Positions 20,331 through 33,530 of a stretch of DNA of 64,000 nt are shown here, piece after piece. The notes under the pieces are model-generated. The model searched no databases. It saw only the letters and a list, made by a program, of their open reading frames with translations, and had not been told where the DNA came from. Location of the stretch: positions 15,605,001 through 15,669,000 of the forward strand of contig CAMTDV010000013.1 in assembly GCA_947069175.1 (NCBI GenBank). The letters are read 5' to 3'. The stretch is from Scalesia atractyloides (Eukaryota; Streptophyta; Magnoliopsida; Asterales; Asteraceae). The stretch's first letter is position 1. Each line of letters starts with the position of its first letter. The position numbers were made by a program, and so were the translations under genes.

Positions 20331-21480
20331 AACTTATTTATTGTATATGTAATACTATTTTACAAAAATTAACCGAAACGGGTTTAACCTTATCGTTTTA
20401 ATCTCAAAATCCAGAATGTTAATTGTTTACCCATATTATGCAAGTCAAAGTACTTGTCGGGTTTAAACTACATTCTATCCAATCATCGTTTAATCAAGCG
20501 TCATACGTCTTGATCATGTACACTACTCGGTCTAAGTCCACGACTTAAATAAAGACCGTTAGTATTAATTGGTTAGCTTATGCCATAATCCAGACTAGAG
20601 CCTTGCCGGTAAATGCTATCTGCACTTTAGTACTTTTGTATACGGCTGAGTTATTGAAATTAAAAAGAAGACTAGCTCAGGTAAATACTCTCGACTTATT
20701 TTCCTATACAGGCTTGGGATACGGTAAACTATTACCGCTTGGTCAGAAATGGGATCAATCGAATGCCGGATTGTGGCTAGTAAATCCGCATATTCTGTTT
20801 TAATCAGTTTTGTTTGATAACTTAAACGTCGGGGGTTAAATTACCATGTCCTGGATATCCTCGGCTCATTAGATTAGTTAATGGCCATGACCTTAGCGCG
20901 GGGTGTAGGCATAACCTGATAGACGCTTAAATGCAAATTACCCAAGACGTTGGGGATAACTCCTCTGTGAATTCTAAGTGGTGTGTATTTAATCATGTCT
21001 CGGTCTCTTACTAGGCCCTGTATGTATGGACAAACATGTGAATCTGTTAACAAGGTTACAAAGTAACTTTCCCAAGTTATAAAAGATTTTGTGCCTGTGC
21101 ACTTAAAATCATTTTAAAATGTTTTCAAAATGAGTCAGTTGGTGTATTTACCAGCGAAAGCTGACATATCGTCCAAAGACTAAATTGAAGGTACAATACA
21201 AAATAGGCCGGAAGCTCTCGGTAGTGATTAAGAGGATCTTGCAAATCCTTAGATCTGCACTAAAGTCTGTTTTATATTCTTTCTTTGTACATTTGTGGAT
21301 CTTCTATTACGAGCCTGTATATTATTTTGTATTCCGAACATTTGGTTGTAATAGTAATTTCACTTCAAGACTTCCGCTGTGTCGTGTTTAATTGACTATG
21401 ATGTTATCAACTGACGTCACAATACTCCCCGCCCGGGCCCACCGGTGTATGGATTTGGGTTGGAAATCCGGGGTGTGACA

Positions 21481-22077
21481 TTAATCACTTACAAGTAATC
21501 TTACATCAAATAGTGTATATTTTCTTTATGTCTAACGAAATTAAGCATACGCATACACTTATATCATCTTTGGATCATAATCCAACAACCTAATTGGAAG
21601 TATTATACTTGTCTCAAATTATAACTTTCACCAGCCTAAGTTTTTAGACATACCCTATAATCCCCTAATCAAGGTGATCGATAATTCATGTTCATGCAAG
21701 ACTTTGAGGTCCAATCTCTCCTTCAATTTTGATGTTCTTGGTTGAACAAGGGTTTGCCCTTGTTGCACTTTCTGATGATCGAAATATACACACACTAAGT
21801 GTGTGTTATGTGTTAATTTTTATGTTTTAGTACAAAAGTTTCCTTTTTGGCAGCTTTGGTCCCTCAAGTTTAGTTTTGTTTATAAATGAGACTACAACTC
21901 ATTGTCTTGTTACTTATATATATGTTATTAACTAGGTTAATTTGTTCATAGTTATTTTGTTTATGGGTTCACTTTTACCATGAACGGTCTTTACCCGCTC
22001 TTTAATATTAACATGGTTCGATTAACAAACCCATTTTTGGGGTGTTACATGAAGATTAGGGTTTGGGAGTTAATGAA
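21481..22077. other. Intergenic DNA, nothing recognised
   Basis: AT-rich DNA between two family A LTRs. I see no gene, tRNA or transposon ends. Confidence 0.6.
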
Positions 22078-22217
22078 GGTGAAAGGTGATTGGAGGAGAA
22101 AGGAGGTGGAGAAGGGTGAAATATGTTTTGGCTTAAAAAAGGTGGAAGGTGTTGGAGGAGAAAAGAAATGGAGAAGGGTGAAATATGATTGGCTTAAATA
22201 GGTGGAAGGTGATTGGA
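22078..22217. repeat. Purine-rich tandem repeat, about 60-bp unit
   Basis: Units beginning AAGGTGATTGGAGG or similar occur at about 22083, 22146 and 22206. The third unit is cut by the family A LTR and resumes at 28250 (TTGAAGGAGAAAGGAGGTGG), so the LTR inserted into a pre-existing tandem repeat. The open frame across it (22087-22201) is Lys/Gly/Glu-rich and is not convincing as a gene. Confidence 0.75.
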
Positions 22218-23928
22218 TGTAACACCCTGTAAAAAAATCGTGTCCAATAGTATAGTGACACGTATTGTATTTTTAAATATAGTATGTTAAAGACCAATAA
22301 GGACTACAGGCGTCAACATGCTCAATCTGAGCCTCTGAGTGACGATCTGATGTCAACATGCATAAATAACAGCCTCTGAGTGACTAATATGTCAACATGC
22401 TTAAATCGTTAGCCTCTAGTGACATCGAATCAACATGCTTGTAATAAGCCTCTGAGTGATCCTTTGTGAAGTCCTAACTCTTATACGTGCCATTTTTTGG
22501 ACGAGAGGGTTCAATTTTGTAAATATGTGAAAGTTGGATAATGGGGGGATTAAAAGTGTCAACATGTTAATTTATACCTCTGAGTGACTTTTAACGAACC
22601 GAGAGCTCGACAATGTCCAGGTATGCCAAGTATTGGCTACGGAGGGCTAAAAGTGCCAAAAAGGTGTTTAAAAAGGTTTTTTAAGCTTCTATAAGTTAAG
22701 GGGGCTAAGTGTCAAAGTTTGAAATTGCCTTAGGGGCACTTCGCGGGGCGCGAGAGGCAGGGCTTGTGCCTTTTGCGGCCCGCAAGAGAGTATCTGCTGC
22801 AGAAAGTTTTGTTTGGTCTCCAAGCAAAACTCCAAAACCATTAATTCAAAACCATGGCTTCTCTAAACTGTTATGCCACGTTTTAGGACACTTGTAAGCT
22901 TCTTCTTACACCCCTAAACACCTGGCTTCACCTCCTTTGAGTTCTCCAACTATAAATAGGTGTTCAAGTGCTTCATTCCAACTTGCACCTTTCTAAATCA
23001 TAACTCTTCTCCCTCCTCTGGAAGTTCCTAGCTAAAGGAACATCCAACTTATTCTCTTGCATTGTAGGAACCTCTTGTAAGTGTTCCTTGCTCTTGCATT
23101 TTCGTTTATAGGCTTTTATAGCCAAAAGTCAAGCGTTTTCGTAAAACGCTTTGACTTTCGGTTAAGACCATTATGGTCCAGCCATTGTTCAAAATGAACA
23201 TGGCTAAGTGATCGTAATAAGGTAGGTGTTAGTCCCTATAAAGGGCACCTCCTGAAGATGGCGTTTGCTAGACCAATTGACGGGTCAAAGTTATGATATT
23301 AAAAAGTCAAACAAGCCATTTTTTCGGAAAAAATCATAAATTGATCTTATATATGTTATGAAACCTGTTTTGACACTTAAACAAGTTGGTAATAATATTT
23401 AGAACATGTAAGAACATGTTCGGCTCGTCAATTTCAGTTCTATGGTCGGTTCGCAACCGAAAGTCGTGAAGTTTGACTTCTGCTTTGACTTTCGATTCTG
23501 ACCCGATTTAGATTAGTTACCTACTGATATAAAGTTGAATTATGATCATAATATAATGTAGCATAACCCTCTGAGGTTATATTACATGATCATAATCAGA
23601 ATCCAAGTTTATGCGCAAGTTCCGTAATTATGCCATTTTTGACCAAAATGCCCTTTTTACATAAAACAAGGTTTTAAATGGTAATGAACTTGAAAACGAG
23701 TTTCCTACTGATGTAATATTATAAGTAGGATTATTTGGGATGTTAAACCAAGTTATAAACTGAGTTTTTAAACAAGTTCTTAAACTATGTCGAGAAATGA
23801 CGGTTTTTAGCCCTTGTGGCTTATAAAATGGTTTTAATCAAATATTTTCAAGATAAATCATTTAAATACTGATATTTTATATTAAATAATATATCTTAGA
23901 CATTTCAATCTGACTCTAATGTCAGTTT

Positions 23929-26615
23929 TGTCACACCCCGACCCGCAGCGGAAATGGTGATCGGGGCATGATTGGGTTTTCATCAAAGCTCATGACATTT
24001 ACTATTAAGTTTCATATTTATTATTTCCTTTTAAAGGAGAACATTAGAATCAACATACAAGTACAACATGTTCTATACATTTATCAAGACTTCATTATTT
24101 TTCTTCTAAGGCAATTTCCTACGTGTTCCTTGCTTCAACCTGTCCACCTGTATCATGTGTAAAAATAGGGTTTTGGGTCAACAAAAAGTTGGCGAGTGAA
24201 TCTTATTTAAACATTTGAAAGGATTAGTTATGTTGGTTATTTGAATAAAATTGTGCATAACCAAATATGAGTAAACGTAAATGTAAATTTAATCACAAAA
24301 CACATAATATCAAATAATGCACACGCACACACCAAATGATGAACAATGAGATCAAAGCTCAATCAAACGGAGCCGATCGAATGAGGCACGCGATGCTCAA
24401 CTCGTCCCCACGAGTTACTGATGGGCCTAATGAATGATTTGCACACAACTTGACAAAAATATAAACACACATCACAACCAACAACATAATCACATAATCT
24501 CAATCAATGCACAAGCACACACCAAATGATGAACAATGAGACACCTGATGCTCAACCCGTCTCCAACGAGGAACTGATAGGCCTAATGAATGATTTGAAC
24601 ACAACTTGACAAAATGTAAACACGCATCACAACAAACAATATTTACATCATAAGTTTAGGTCATATAATGGTAGTGGCACAAGTTTGAATAAACGAAATA
24701 ATTAGAGCGACACATGATACACCCCAAAACATGAATAAAAAGGGGAATTTGTAAGGATTCACTCACCGTGGGTGCGTTTCCTGGATGACGATGAATGCGC
24801 ACGAGTTTTGGGATTTGATCGACGAGGAAAACTAACCTAAAATAATAACGAAATGGTTCGGTAAATAAATGGATTTTATTTGAGATTAATTCTTTTAATT
24901 CATAATCTTCATAGGATTCTTAGATTTATTTTTGTGAGTTTAAGGACATTTTCTAACTTTAAAAATATTATTTTTAAGTATTTTTAAATAATTTTCTGAT
25001 TAAAAATAAATAAAGAAAAAAATATAAAAATGTTGACTTTTTGACTTTGACCGTTGACCGTTGACCGGTCGGATTCAGTTTATTCATGCGCTGGGTGAGG
25101 TTCGAACCCGAGACCTCTCGTACGCATGCACGCAGCTCTACCAACTGAGCTACGTGTCTAACCCGAAATATTCTCTGTTTTAATTATATATATATATACT
25201 AATTAATTGTTATTTTATTAGGTTTATATTAAAACGATTTAAAATGGCCGAACCGATTGCAGGGACCCGGAGTCGAACTCGGGTCCTTCGGTTCGTATGC
25301 GCACAGCCCAACCAGTTGGGCTGTGTGTCTAATCTGTTTAATTCACGGATTATATTACTCTTATAAACATACTGTGACTTGTTCTGATTCAATTCTAAAA
25401 ATATTGGTTTTATTTCCGAAAGTCGGTACGTTGTGTGATTCGAACTCGTGACGTGCGTTTTATGATTGCACACAGTCCACCGCTGGACTGTGTGTCTAAC
25501 CCAGTTAAATATTCAGTTTTAATTAAACTTATACACATTTCTACTTCGTCTTCTTCATTTATAGAGACACAGAACAAAGATGCCCGACTGTTCTTGTTTA
25601 ATTCGATTATCAAAACTTATAATTGGTTGGAATGTATTAGATAACGAGATTAAAGAACAGAATTGTACCAAACAGTGCGTTTACTTCAGATAACCGGCAG
25701 GAGTCGTCGGCTCTGATTTGTGACTCTCGGCTGAGTGGAATGTTTGACAGTTTAGTTTCTTGTGTTATGAAATTAAGTTACTGAGTAAGAGATTGCAAGA
25801 GTTTTTAGATGATTATACCGATCGACAGTGAGACTTTGATGTTTCAGTGGAATTCCGGCGAGTGTGAGATTTTCCGGCAGTGTAGTCTGGGACAGATTCT
25901 GGTTGAAGGATTGAAGTTAATATATGACTATTAATGGATTACAACCAAAAGAGTCGAGAATTTTACTGATTTGAAGTAAGTTTCGGTTTTCCGGTGAAAG
26001 TCCGGCGACTGTAAAATATCTCCGGCGAGTGCTAAAGCTTCGAGAGTTTGTGCGATTTTGAGCGAAAAGATTACCAGCGGTTTGGGTGGGTATTTATAGG
26101 GAAGAAACAGCATGTATTTAGTCCGAATTTGGTCTTGATTCGTGGTCAAGGTTTCTCCGGCGGTTACGACCGCAACTGACTGTTAGACGTCGGTTATAAC
26201 CGATGTCGAAGTCGGTTATAACGTTATAGTCAAAAGGAAAATGGCTAAACTCGCGGATTGCCGGATTTTCCGGTGATTGCGAGTTCTGCCGCGCTGAAGT
26301 CCGGTTTTGAATTCGAGTTTTCATTTAAGTATTATTTGTTTCGTTATATTAACAAAGAAGGCAAGTGGCGGAGTGGTATGTTGTGTGTTTGTTGAAGCGG
26401 CTGACCCGGGTTCGAAACCCGGCAGCCCTATTTATTTTTTATTCATTTATTTTTTTATTAATTATCAATTATAGTTTTTTTATTCTAATATATTTATTAA
26501 TTATGTATCGTTTAAAATTAATTTGAGCAATAAATGTGAAATGAAAAATTATGACTGGATATTCGATTAATAAACGAAGCGGGTTTTGGAAACCCGTTTT
26601 TCGACGGATGTTACA
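23929..26615 (-). mobile_element. Family B solo LTR nested in LTR A
   Basis: A 2687-bp LTR in reverse orientation, TGTCACACCCCG to GGATGTTACA, with an exact AGTTT duplication (23924-23928 and 26616-26620). It carries three minus-strand tRNA-like modules (about 25090-25163, 25257-25333, 25435-25501; hairpin centres 25144, 25313, 25481) and one plus-strand module (26362-26428, AGTGGCGGAGTGG ... GGGTTCGAAACCCGGC). Confidence 0.92.
25090..25501 (-). repeat. Three-unit tRNA-like array in nested solo LTR
   Basis: Spacing is 169 and 168 bp. The first unit keeps a perfect A box (complement of CCAACTGAGCTA) and a B box (complement of GGTTCGAACCC). The second has the stem CACAGCCCAAC/GTTGGGCTGTG with AGTCGAACTCGGG. 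The third has CACACAGTCCA/TGGACTGTGTG with ATTCGAACTCG. The order of stem types matches the 5' LTR of element B. Confidence 0.7.
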
Positions 26616-28249
26616 AGTTTTCATTAAACATCGCATAAAATGTCATTTTACGACATAAGCGTTGTTTCGGCGCATAGTATGGTTTTAAACCATATTAATT
26701 AACCAAGACTTTTACTTACTGATTTTTAAATTTATTTTAAACATATCTACAGTAGGTACATGTTATGAATTCAGAATCCCAAATAAGTTATAAACTATGT
26801 GTGAAATGACCAAAATGCCCCTTCGGTGCATAGTTTGGTCATATAATTGATATCCTACTGATATTATATCATAAATAAACTATTTTTCCAGAATACTCAT
26901 GATTATAAACTTAAATTATATTCAAGTTCCTTCTATACGATATGAAATTACCGAAATGCCCTTATGAGGCATAGTTTCGTTTTTAAAACCTTAACGGGCA
27001 TACAAGTTGATATCCTACTGATATCTTAACTTATTTAAAGTATAATGGTATATAAAACTTATCCATGACTAATCCGGTTACCCGATATCGCTATTATGCG
27101 CACAGTTACGTATATGTAACTATTTTAGGAATTTAACCGAAACGGGTTTAACCTTGTCATTTAAGTTTCAAAATCCAGAATGTTTATAGTTTACCCATAT
27201 TATACAAGTCAAGTACTTGTCGGGATTAAACTACATTCTATCCGATCATCGTTTAATCAAGCGTTATATGTAATGATCATGTACACTATTCGGGTTATAC
27301 GACCGTTAGTATTTAATTGGCTAGCTTATGCCATAATCCAGACTAGAGCCTTCCCGGTAAATGCTATCTGCACTTGATACTTTTGTATACGCTGAGTTAT
27401 TTAAAAATAATAGAAGAAGACTAGCTCTGGTAAATACTCTCGACTTATTTTCCCTATACGGGCTTGGATACGGTAAATTATTACCGCTTGGTCCAAAATG
27501 GGGTCAATTGAATGCCCGCTTGTGGCTAGTAAACCCGCATATTTCGTTTTAATCAGTTTTGTTTGATAAACTTAAACATCGGGGGTTAAATTACCGTGTC
27601 CTGGATATCCTGGGCTCAATGCATTAGTTATTGGCCACGACCTTAGCACGGGTTGTAGGCATACACCTTTTGATGCTCATATGCAATGTTCCCAAGACGT
27701 TGGGGATGACTCCTTCGTGAGTCCTGAGTGGTGTGTATTTAATCATATCCCGGTTTCTGTACTGGGCCTTGTATGTATTGACAAACATGTGAATCTGATA
27801 CAATGTTGCAAGGTCAACATTCCCAAGTTAATAAAAGATTTTGTGCCGTTTTACACTTAAAATCATTTTAAAGTTTTCAAAATGAGTCAGTTGGGTGTAT
27901 TTACCAGCGTAAGCTGATGTATCGTCCAAAGGCTAAATTGCAGGTACAATACGAAATAGGCCGGAAGCTGCTCGGTAGTGAATAAGAGGATCTTGCAAAT
28001 CCTTAGATCTGCCCTAAAGTCTGTTTTATATTCTTTCCATGTACAATTTATAATCTGCCTGTGGATCTTCTATTACGAGCCTGTATATTATTTTGTATTT
28101 TGAACATTTGGTTTGTAATAGTAATTTTACCCCAAGATTTCCGTTGTGCCGTGTTTAATTGACTATGATGATTATCAACTGACGTCACGATACTCCCACA
28201 CTGGGCCCGCCGGTGTATGGATTTCGGGTTGAAAATCCGGGGTGTAACA

Positions 28250-29701
28250 TTGAAGGAGAAAGGAGGTGGAAAATCTTTTGGTTTTGTTCATTTTAAGTCC
28301 TTGCACTTTGTAACTAGGTTATTTTATGCCGTTTTTCTTGTATTTTAACTTGTTTTTAGGTATCCAAAGTGTATTTTAAGTCTCGGTTTGTGTATAAACA
28401 CGTATTTAAATATTGATTGCGTATATAACACAAATATGAAATGTAACACGTATATGTATAAAATGAATTTCCATTATGATTAACGCCTCAAATTGTGATA
28501 ACGAAGATGGAGTACGATTGTAAGGTTTCTAAAAATAGGACGCGAATACGAACTTTCTAAAAATAGGAATACGAAAATACGAGACTTTACATACCTTGTA
28601 ATGAATTTCTTTAAGACATAGGTGTAAATTTTACCTTGTAATGAATTTCTTTAAGAAACAGGTGTAAACAGTGTAAGAGGTCTAGATGTTTACCTATAGA
28701 TGGTGTAAATTTCCTATCAACTGTGGACCACAAGTGTAACTGTGTAAGAGGTCTGGATACTTAGTTATCTAAACTGTCGAGAAATGACTGAATCCACAGA
28801 CCACGTATTAGCCTCTTGTCGTTTCGCGAAAGAGGTCTGCATGCTTACGAACAGATGGTGTTAGTTACCTGTCAACTCAAGAAACACAGTTAAAGAGATT
28901 CTTGACACACCCAAAAGATCAGCTTACAAGAGAATTATCCTAGTAATCTATTAGACAACTATATGGTCAATTTGGAATGCGCTTAACAATTAAAGTTTCA
29001 ACAACAAAGGTATTTTACTAAGGCATCTGATGGACGAACTAGCTAAAGGTCGGGTAGTTTCCTATGGATTAAAACCAACATCAAAAATGTATTCCCTAGA
29101 TTATTTTTCTTGGTGTGATTTTATTTTGTAAGTTTATTTGTTAGTGCCATTCGGCTAGATTTGTTATTTGTACTTCTCAAACTCCTTGCTAGTTTTCTTC
29201 TTAAAAATCAATGCCGCCTTGTATGCTAAACATACCTCTCTAGTGAATAGAGTGACAATGTAACTAATTTAGTATCAAAAGGTACATTTAAGTTATTTAC
29301 CACAAGTCTTAATCTGTCACAAGAAAAGTTGTATTTTTCTTGGAAATATATAAACAATGGTTAAATTGTAAACCTATCTTTGTGAATTTTTGTAAGAGTG
29401 TTTTAATATATATATATATAGAATTGAGAAAAGTTTTTTTTTCCCGAAGTAACAATATTATTAGGAGGGTATAAAAAATTTAAAATGATTTACTTGTGTG
29501 GCCGAGTAAAGAATGAAAAGCTATAAAGCTTTTTTTTTTTGTTTTACTCCATTTCGTGAAGTGCATGTGATTACAAATTGATCATTATAAAGGTAGTGAT
29601 TATGAATATAATTGAGAAACTTGTAATGATGAGACCGGCCATTTAGAATCGTAATGGGCCATGTTAACAATGAGATGGACCATTAAAGGTGGCAAACTAA
29701 G
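28250..29701. other. Intergenic DNA with a 40-bp tandem duplication
   Basis: No gene recognised. Two 40-bp copies of a TACCTTGTAATGAATTTC-containing unit lie at 28592-28631 and 28632-28671. Phrases such as AGAGGTCTGGAT/AGAGGTCTGCAT recur to about 28880. A TA microsatellite lies near 29406-29422. Confidence 0.6.
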
Positions 29702-32700
29702 TGTCACACCCCGGATTTCCAACCCAAATCCATACACCGGTGGGCCCGGGTGGGGAGTATCGTGACGTCAGTTGATAATCATCATAGTCAATTAAACACG
29801 GCACAGCAGAAATCTTGGAGTAAAATTACTATTACAAACCAAATGTTCAAAATACAAAATAATATACAGGCTCGTAATAGAAGATCCACAGGCGGATTAT
29901 AAATTGTACATGGAAAGAATATAAAACAGACTTTGGGCAGATCTAGGATTTGCAAGATCCCTTATCACTACCGAGCACTTCCAGCCTATTTTTGTATTGT
30001 ACATGCAAGTTCAGTCTTTTGAAAATACGTCAGCTTTTGCTGGTAAATACACCCAACTGACTATTTTAAAATCATTTAAAAATGTTTTAAAGTGGTATCA
30101 GCACAAAATCTTTTATAACTTGGGAAAGTTGACCGTCCAACCTTGTTAACAGATTTACATGACAGGGCCCGGGACGAAGACCGAGACATGATTAACGTAC
30201 ACACCACTTTGGACTCATGAAGGATCAATTCTTCCCAACCTTGTGGGAATGCATTTTTGAGTGTCTATCTATGCCTACACCCGCGCTAAGGTCGTGGTCA
30301 TTTCTATTGTAATGAGCCGAGGATATCCAGGACACGGTAGTTAACCCCTGATGTTTAAGTTATCAAACAAAACTGACTAAAACAGAATATTCGGATTTAC
30401 TAGCCACCCGGTATTCGATTGATCCCATTCTGACCAAGCGGTAATAATTTACCATAACCCAAGACCGTATAGGGGAAATAAGTCGAGAGTATTTACTTGA
30501 GCGAGTCTTCTTTTAATTTTTATAGCTCGGCCGTACACAAAATTACTAAGTGCAGATAGCATTTACCGGCAAGTCTCTAGTCTGGATTATGGCATAAACT
30601 AACTGATTAAATACTAACGGTCTTATTTAAGTCATAGACTTAGATCATGTAGTGTATAGGATCAAGACGTGTAATGCTTGATTAAATGGTGATTGATAGA
30701 ATGTAGTTTAAATTCAACAAGTACCTTGACTTGTGTAATATGGATAAACTATAAACTTTCTGGATTTTGAGACTTAAATGACAAGGTTAAACCCGTTTCG
30801 GTTAATTTCCGTAAACTAGTTATATATACTTAACCGTATGCATATCAGCGATATCGGGTAACCAAATAAGTCATGGACAAGTTCTATATGCCATTATACT
30901 TTAAATAAGTTGTAATATTAGTAGGATATCAACTTATATGCCCGTTAAGGTTTTAAAATGAAATTATGCCTTATAAGGGCGTTTCGGTAATTCCATACCG
31001 TATAAAAGGAACTTGAATATAATTTTAATGTTATAACTATAAGTATTCTGGAAAAATAACTTATTTATGATACAATATCAGTAGGATGTTAATTATATGT
31101 GTAATTTATCTTTTATGACCAAACTATGCACCGAAGGGGCATTTTGGTCATTTTACACATAGTTTATAAATTATTTGGGATTCTGAGTTCATAACATGTA
31201 CCTACTATAATATGTTTAAAATAAGTTTTAAAATCAGTAGGTAACAAGTCTTGGTCAATTAATATGGTTTAAAACCATACTATGCGCTGAAACGGCGCTT
31301 ATGTCGTAAAATGAAGTTTTACGCGATGTTTAATGAAAACTGATGTTAAGGTCAGATTGAAATGTCTTAGATATGTTACTTAATATAACATATCAGTAGG
31401 TAAAAGATTTACCTTGAAAAGATTTGATTAAAACCATTTTACGAGCCACAAGGGTTAAACCGTCATTTATCGACATAATTCAAGGACCTGCTTGTAAACT
31501 TAGTTTATAATCTGGTTTAACATCCCAAATAATCCTACTTATAATATTAAATCAGTAGGAAACTTATTTTCAAGTTTAGTATCATTAAAACCTTGTTTTA
31601 TGTAAAAAGGGCATTTTAGTCAAAAATGGCATAATTGCGGAACTTGCGCATAAACTCAGATTCTGATTATGATCGTGTAATATAACCTCAGAGGGTTATG
31701 TTACGTTATATTACGATCATAATGCAACTTTATATCAGTGGGTAACTAATCTAAATCGGGTCAGAATCGAAAGTCAAAGCAGAAGTCAAACTTTGCGACT
31801 TTCGGTTGTGAACCGTCCCTAGAACTGAAATTGACGAGCCGAACATATTCTTACATGTTCTAATAATTATTAACAACTTGTTTAAGTGTCAAAACAGGTT
31901 CCATAACATATATAAGATCAATTTATGATTTTTCCGAAAAATGGTCTGTTTGACTTTTTAATAGTATAACTTTTGACCCGTTAATTGGTCTAGCAAACGT
32001 GATCTTCAGGAGGTGCCCTTTATAGGGACTAACACCTACCTTATTACGATCGCTTAGCCATGTTCATTACGAGCAATGTCTGGACCATAATGGTCTTAAC
32101 TGGAAGTCAAAACGTTTTCTGTAAAACACTTGACTTTTGGCTATAAAAGCCTATAAACGAAAATGCAAGAGCAAAGAACACTTACAAGAGGTTCCTAGAA
32201 TGCAAGAGAACTAAGTTGGATGCTCCTTTCAGTTAGGAACTTCCAGAGGAGGGGAAGAGTTGAAATTGAGAAAGGTGCAAGTTCAAAGGTTACCTTTGCA
32301 CCTATTTATAGTTAGAGAGCTTGAAGGAGGTGATGCCAGATGTTAAGGGGTGTAGAGGAAGCTTACAAGTTGTCCCAAAATGTGGCATAGCTGTTTGGGA
32401 AGCCATGGTTTCGAGAAAATGGTTTTTGGCACTTATGTGTGGTGGCCAAGGAAACTTTCTACAGACACAGGCCTCTCACGCCCCGCAAGAGGCCAGGCCT
32501 TAGCCTCTCGCGCCCCGCGAGCGTCTCTTGTCAGATTTCAAATTTTGTCACATTTAGCCCTCAACTTATTAAACCCTCTAAAGACCTTCTAAAACACCCT
32601 TTTGGCATATTTAGCCCTATGTAGCCAATTTTTGGCATACCCGGGATTATGCCCGGACATTGTCAAGCTCTTGGTTTGTTAAAAGGTCACTCAGTGGTAT

Positions 32701-33044
32701 AAATTAACATGTTGACACTTTTAATCCCTCCATTATCCAACTTTCACATATTTACAGAATTGAAACCTCTCGTCCAACACATGGCACGTATGAGAGTTAA
32801 GACTTCGTAAAGGATCACTTAGAGGCCCATTATAAGCATGACTCCGATGTCACTCAGAGGCTGGGCATGTTGACATATCAGTCACTCAGAAGCTGTTATT
32901 TATGCATGTTGACATTGGACAGTCACTCAGAGGTTTAGTTTGAGCATGTTGACACTTTTAGTCCTTATTAGTCTTTTAATAGACTAAGTTTAAAATACAA
33001 CACGTGTCACTATACTATTGGACACAATTTTACAGGGTGTTACA
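29702..33044 (-). mobile_element. Family A solo LTR, reverse orientation
   Basis: A 3343-bp LTR (TGTCACACCCCG to GGGTGTTACA) with the exact 5-bp duplication CTAAG (29697-29701 and 33045-33049). The hairpin array (for example AAACTATGCACCGAAGGGGC near 31120), GC-rich block (about 32462-32530), TATA box (32303-32310, minus) and short direct repeats (32815-32960) are all present in reversed order. Short ORFs at 32321-32624 lie in the GC-rich block and are not genes. Confidence 0.92.
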
Positions 33045-33530
33045 CTAAGGAGTAATTATATAATATGATGGTTTGAACTTTGAAGCTATAATACAATCTC
33101 TCGTGTTTTACGTTTTATATTACATACGCGCAAGTAATACTTATACGATTATAAACCAGAAGTTTATAGATCATGATTATTTAATTAGTTGGCATGACTA
33201 CTTAGACTACACCGAGTATTGATGATGTGAAACTTTTGAAGAAATAGTAGATTCTTCCTGGAAAAATAAATGTCGCGTTAGCTCTTAAGGGAAAATGATT
33301 GTTTACCAACCAAAGTAGGGTGGGTGATTTTTAAATATATCCCTAAATGTTTTGAAATAATTAAAGGATATGTATATCCAAACATGATACCATTTAGTGT
33401 TTTTAAATCAATGCATCGTTGACGTGATGCGAGCGTGGGTGATTTTTAAATATATTTTAAGTACTTTTCACTCGTTTATTCAAGTTTTAAAATTTTTAAA
33501 AACACGATATGTAACTATCACTCTCAACAA
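33045..33530. other. Intergenic DNA or old repeat, unresolved
   Basis: AT-rich, with no intact frame. The phrase GTGGGTGATTTTTAAATATAT occurs twice, near 33320 and 33436. It may belong to the decayed Ty1/copia element that is clearer from 34970 onward; this is a guess. Confidence 0.3.

Larger units (their letters stand above)
2224..21480 (+). mobile_element. Family A Ty3/gypsy element, decayed and host to element B
   Basis: A damaged Ty3/gypsy retrotransposon, reconstructed from separate pieces. It consists of a partial 5' LTR (2224-3598), a pol fragment (3599-5499 continued at 17901-18117), a polypurine tract (18130-18147) and a complete 3' LTR (18148-21480). Element B at 5500-17895 interrupts pol and is flanked by the 5-bp duplication GAATC. 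Removing B and one duplication restores a continuous reading through the integrase C-terminus. The LTR start, primer site, gag, protease and most of RT are missing because LTR sequence joins directly to late RT near 3599. It cannot move on its own. Confidence 0.85.
18148..21480 (+). repeat. Family A 3' LTR, complete reference copy
   Basis: A 3333-bp LTR from TGTAACACCC to GGTGTGACA. Its parts, in order, are short direct repeats (about 18240-18425), a GC-rich block (about 18715-18775), a TATA box (18929-18936), a tandem hairpin array (about 19500-20330), and an AT-rich 3' part with no credible ORF. Other copies in the window are 2224-3598 (partial), 22218-28249, 29702-33044 and 54453-57887. 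Confidence 0.92.
22218..28249 (+). mobile_element. Family A solo LTR, interrupted by a family B solo LTR
   Basis: Starts TGTAACACCC and ends GGTGTAACA. It is flanked by TTGGA (22213-22217) and TTGAA (28250-28254), a 5-bp target duplication with one mismatch. Without the nested insert (23929-26615 plus one AGTTT) the LTR is about 3340 bp, matching the reference copy. No internal retrotransposon genes are present, so this is a solo LTR. The TATA box is at 22951-22958. Confidence 0.9.

Noticed and set aside
32321..32624. Overlapping ORFs at 32321-32624 as a small gene
   Set aside because: They fall in the GC-rich block of an inverted family A LTR and differ in frame from other LTR copies.
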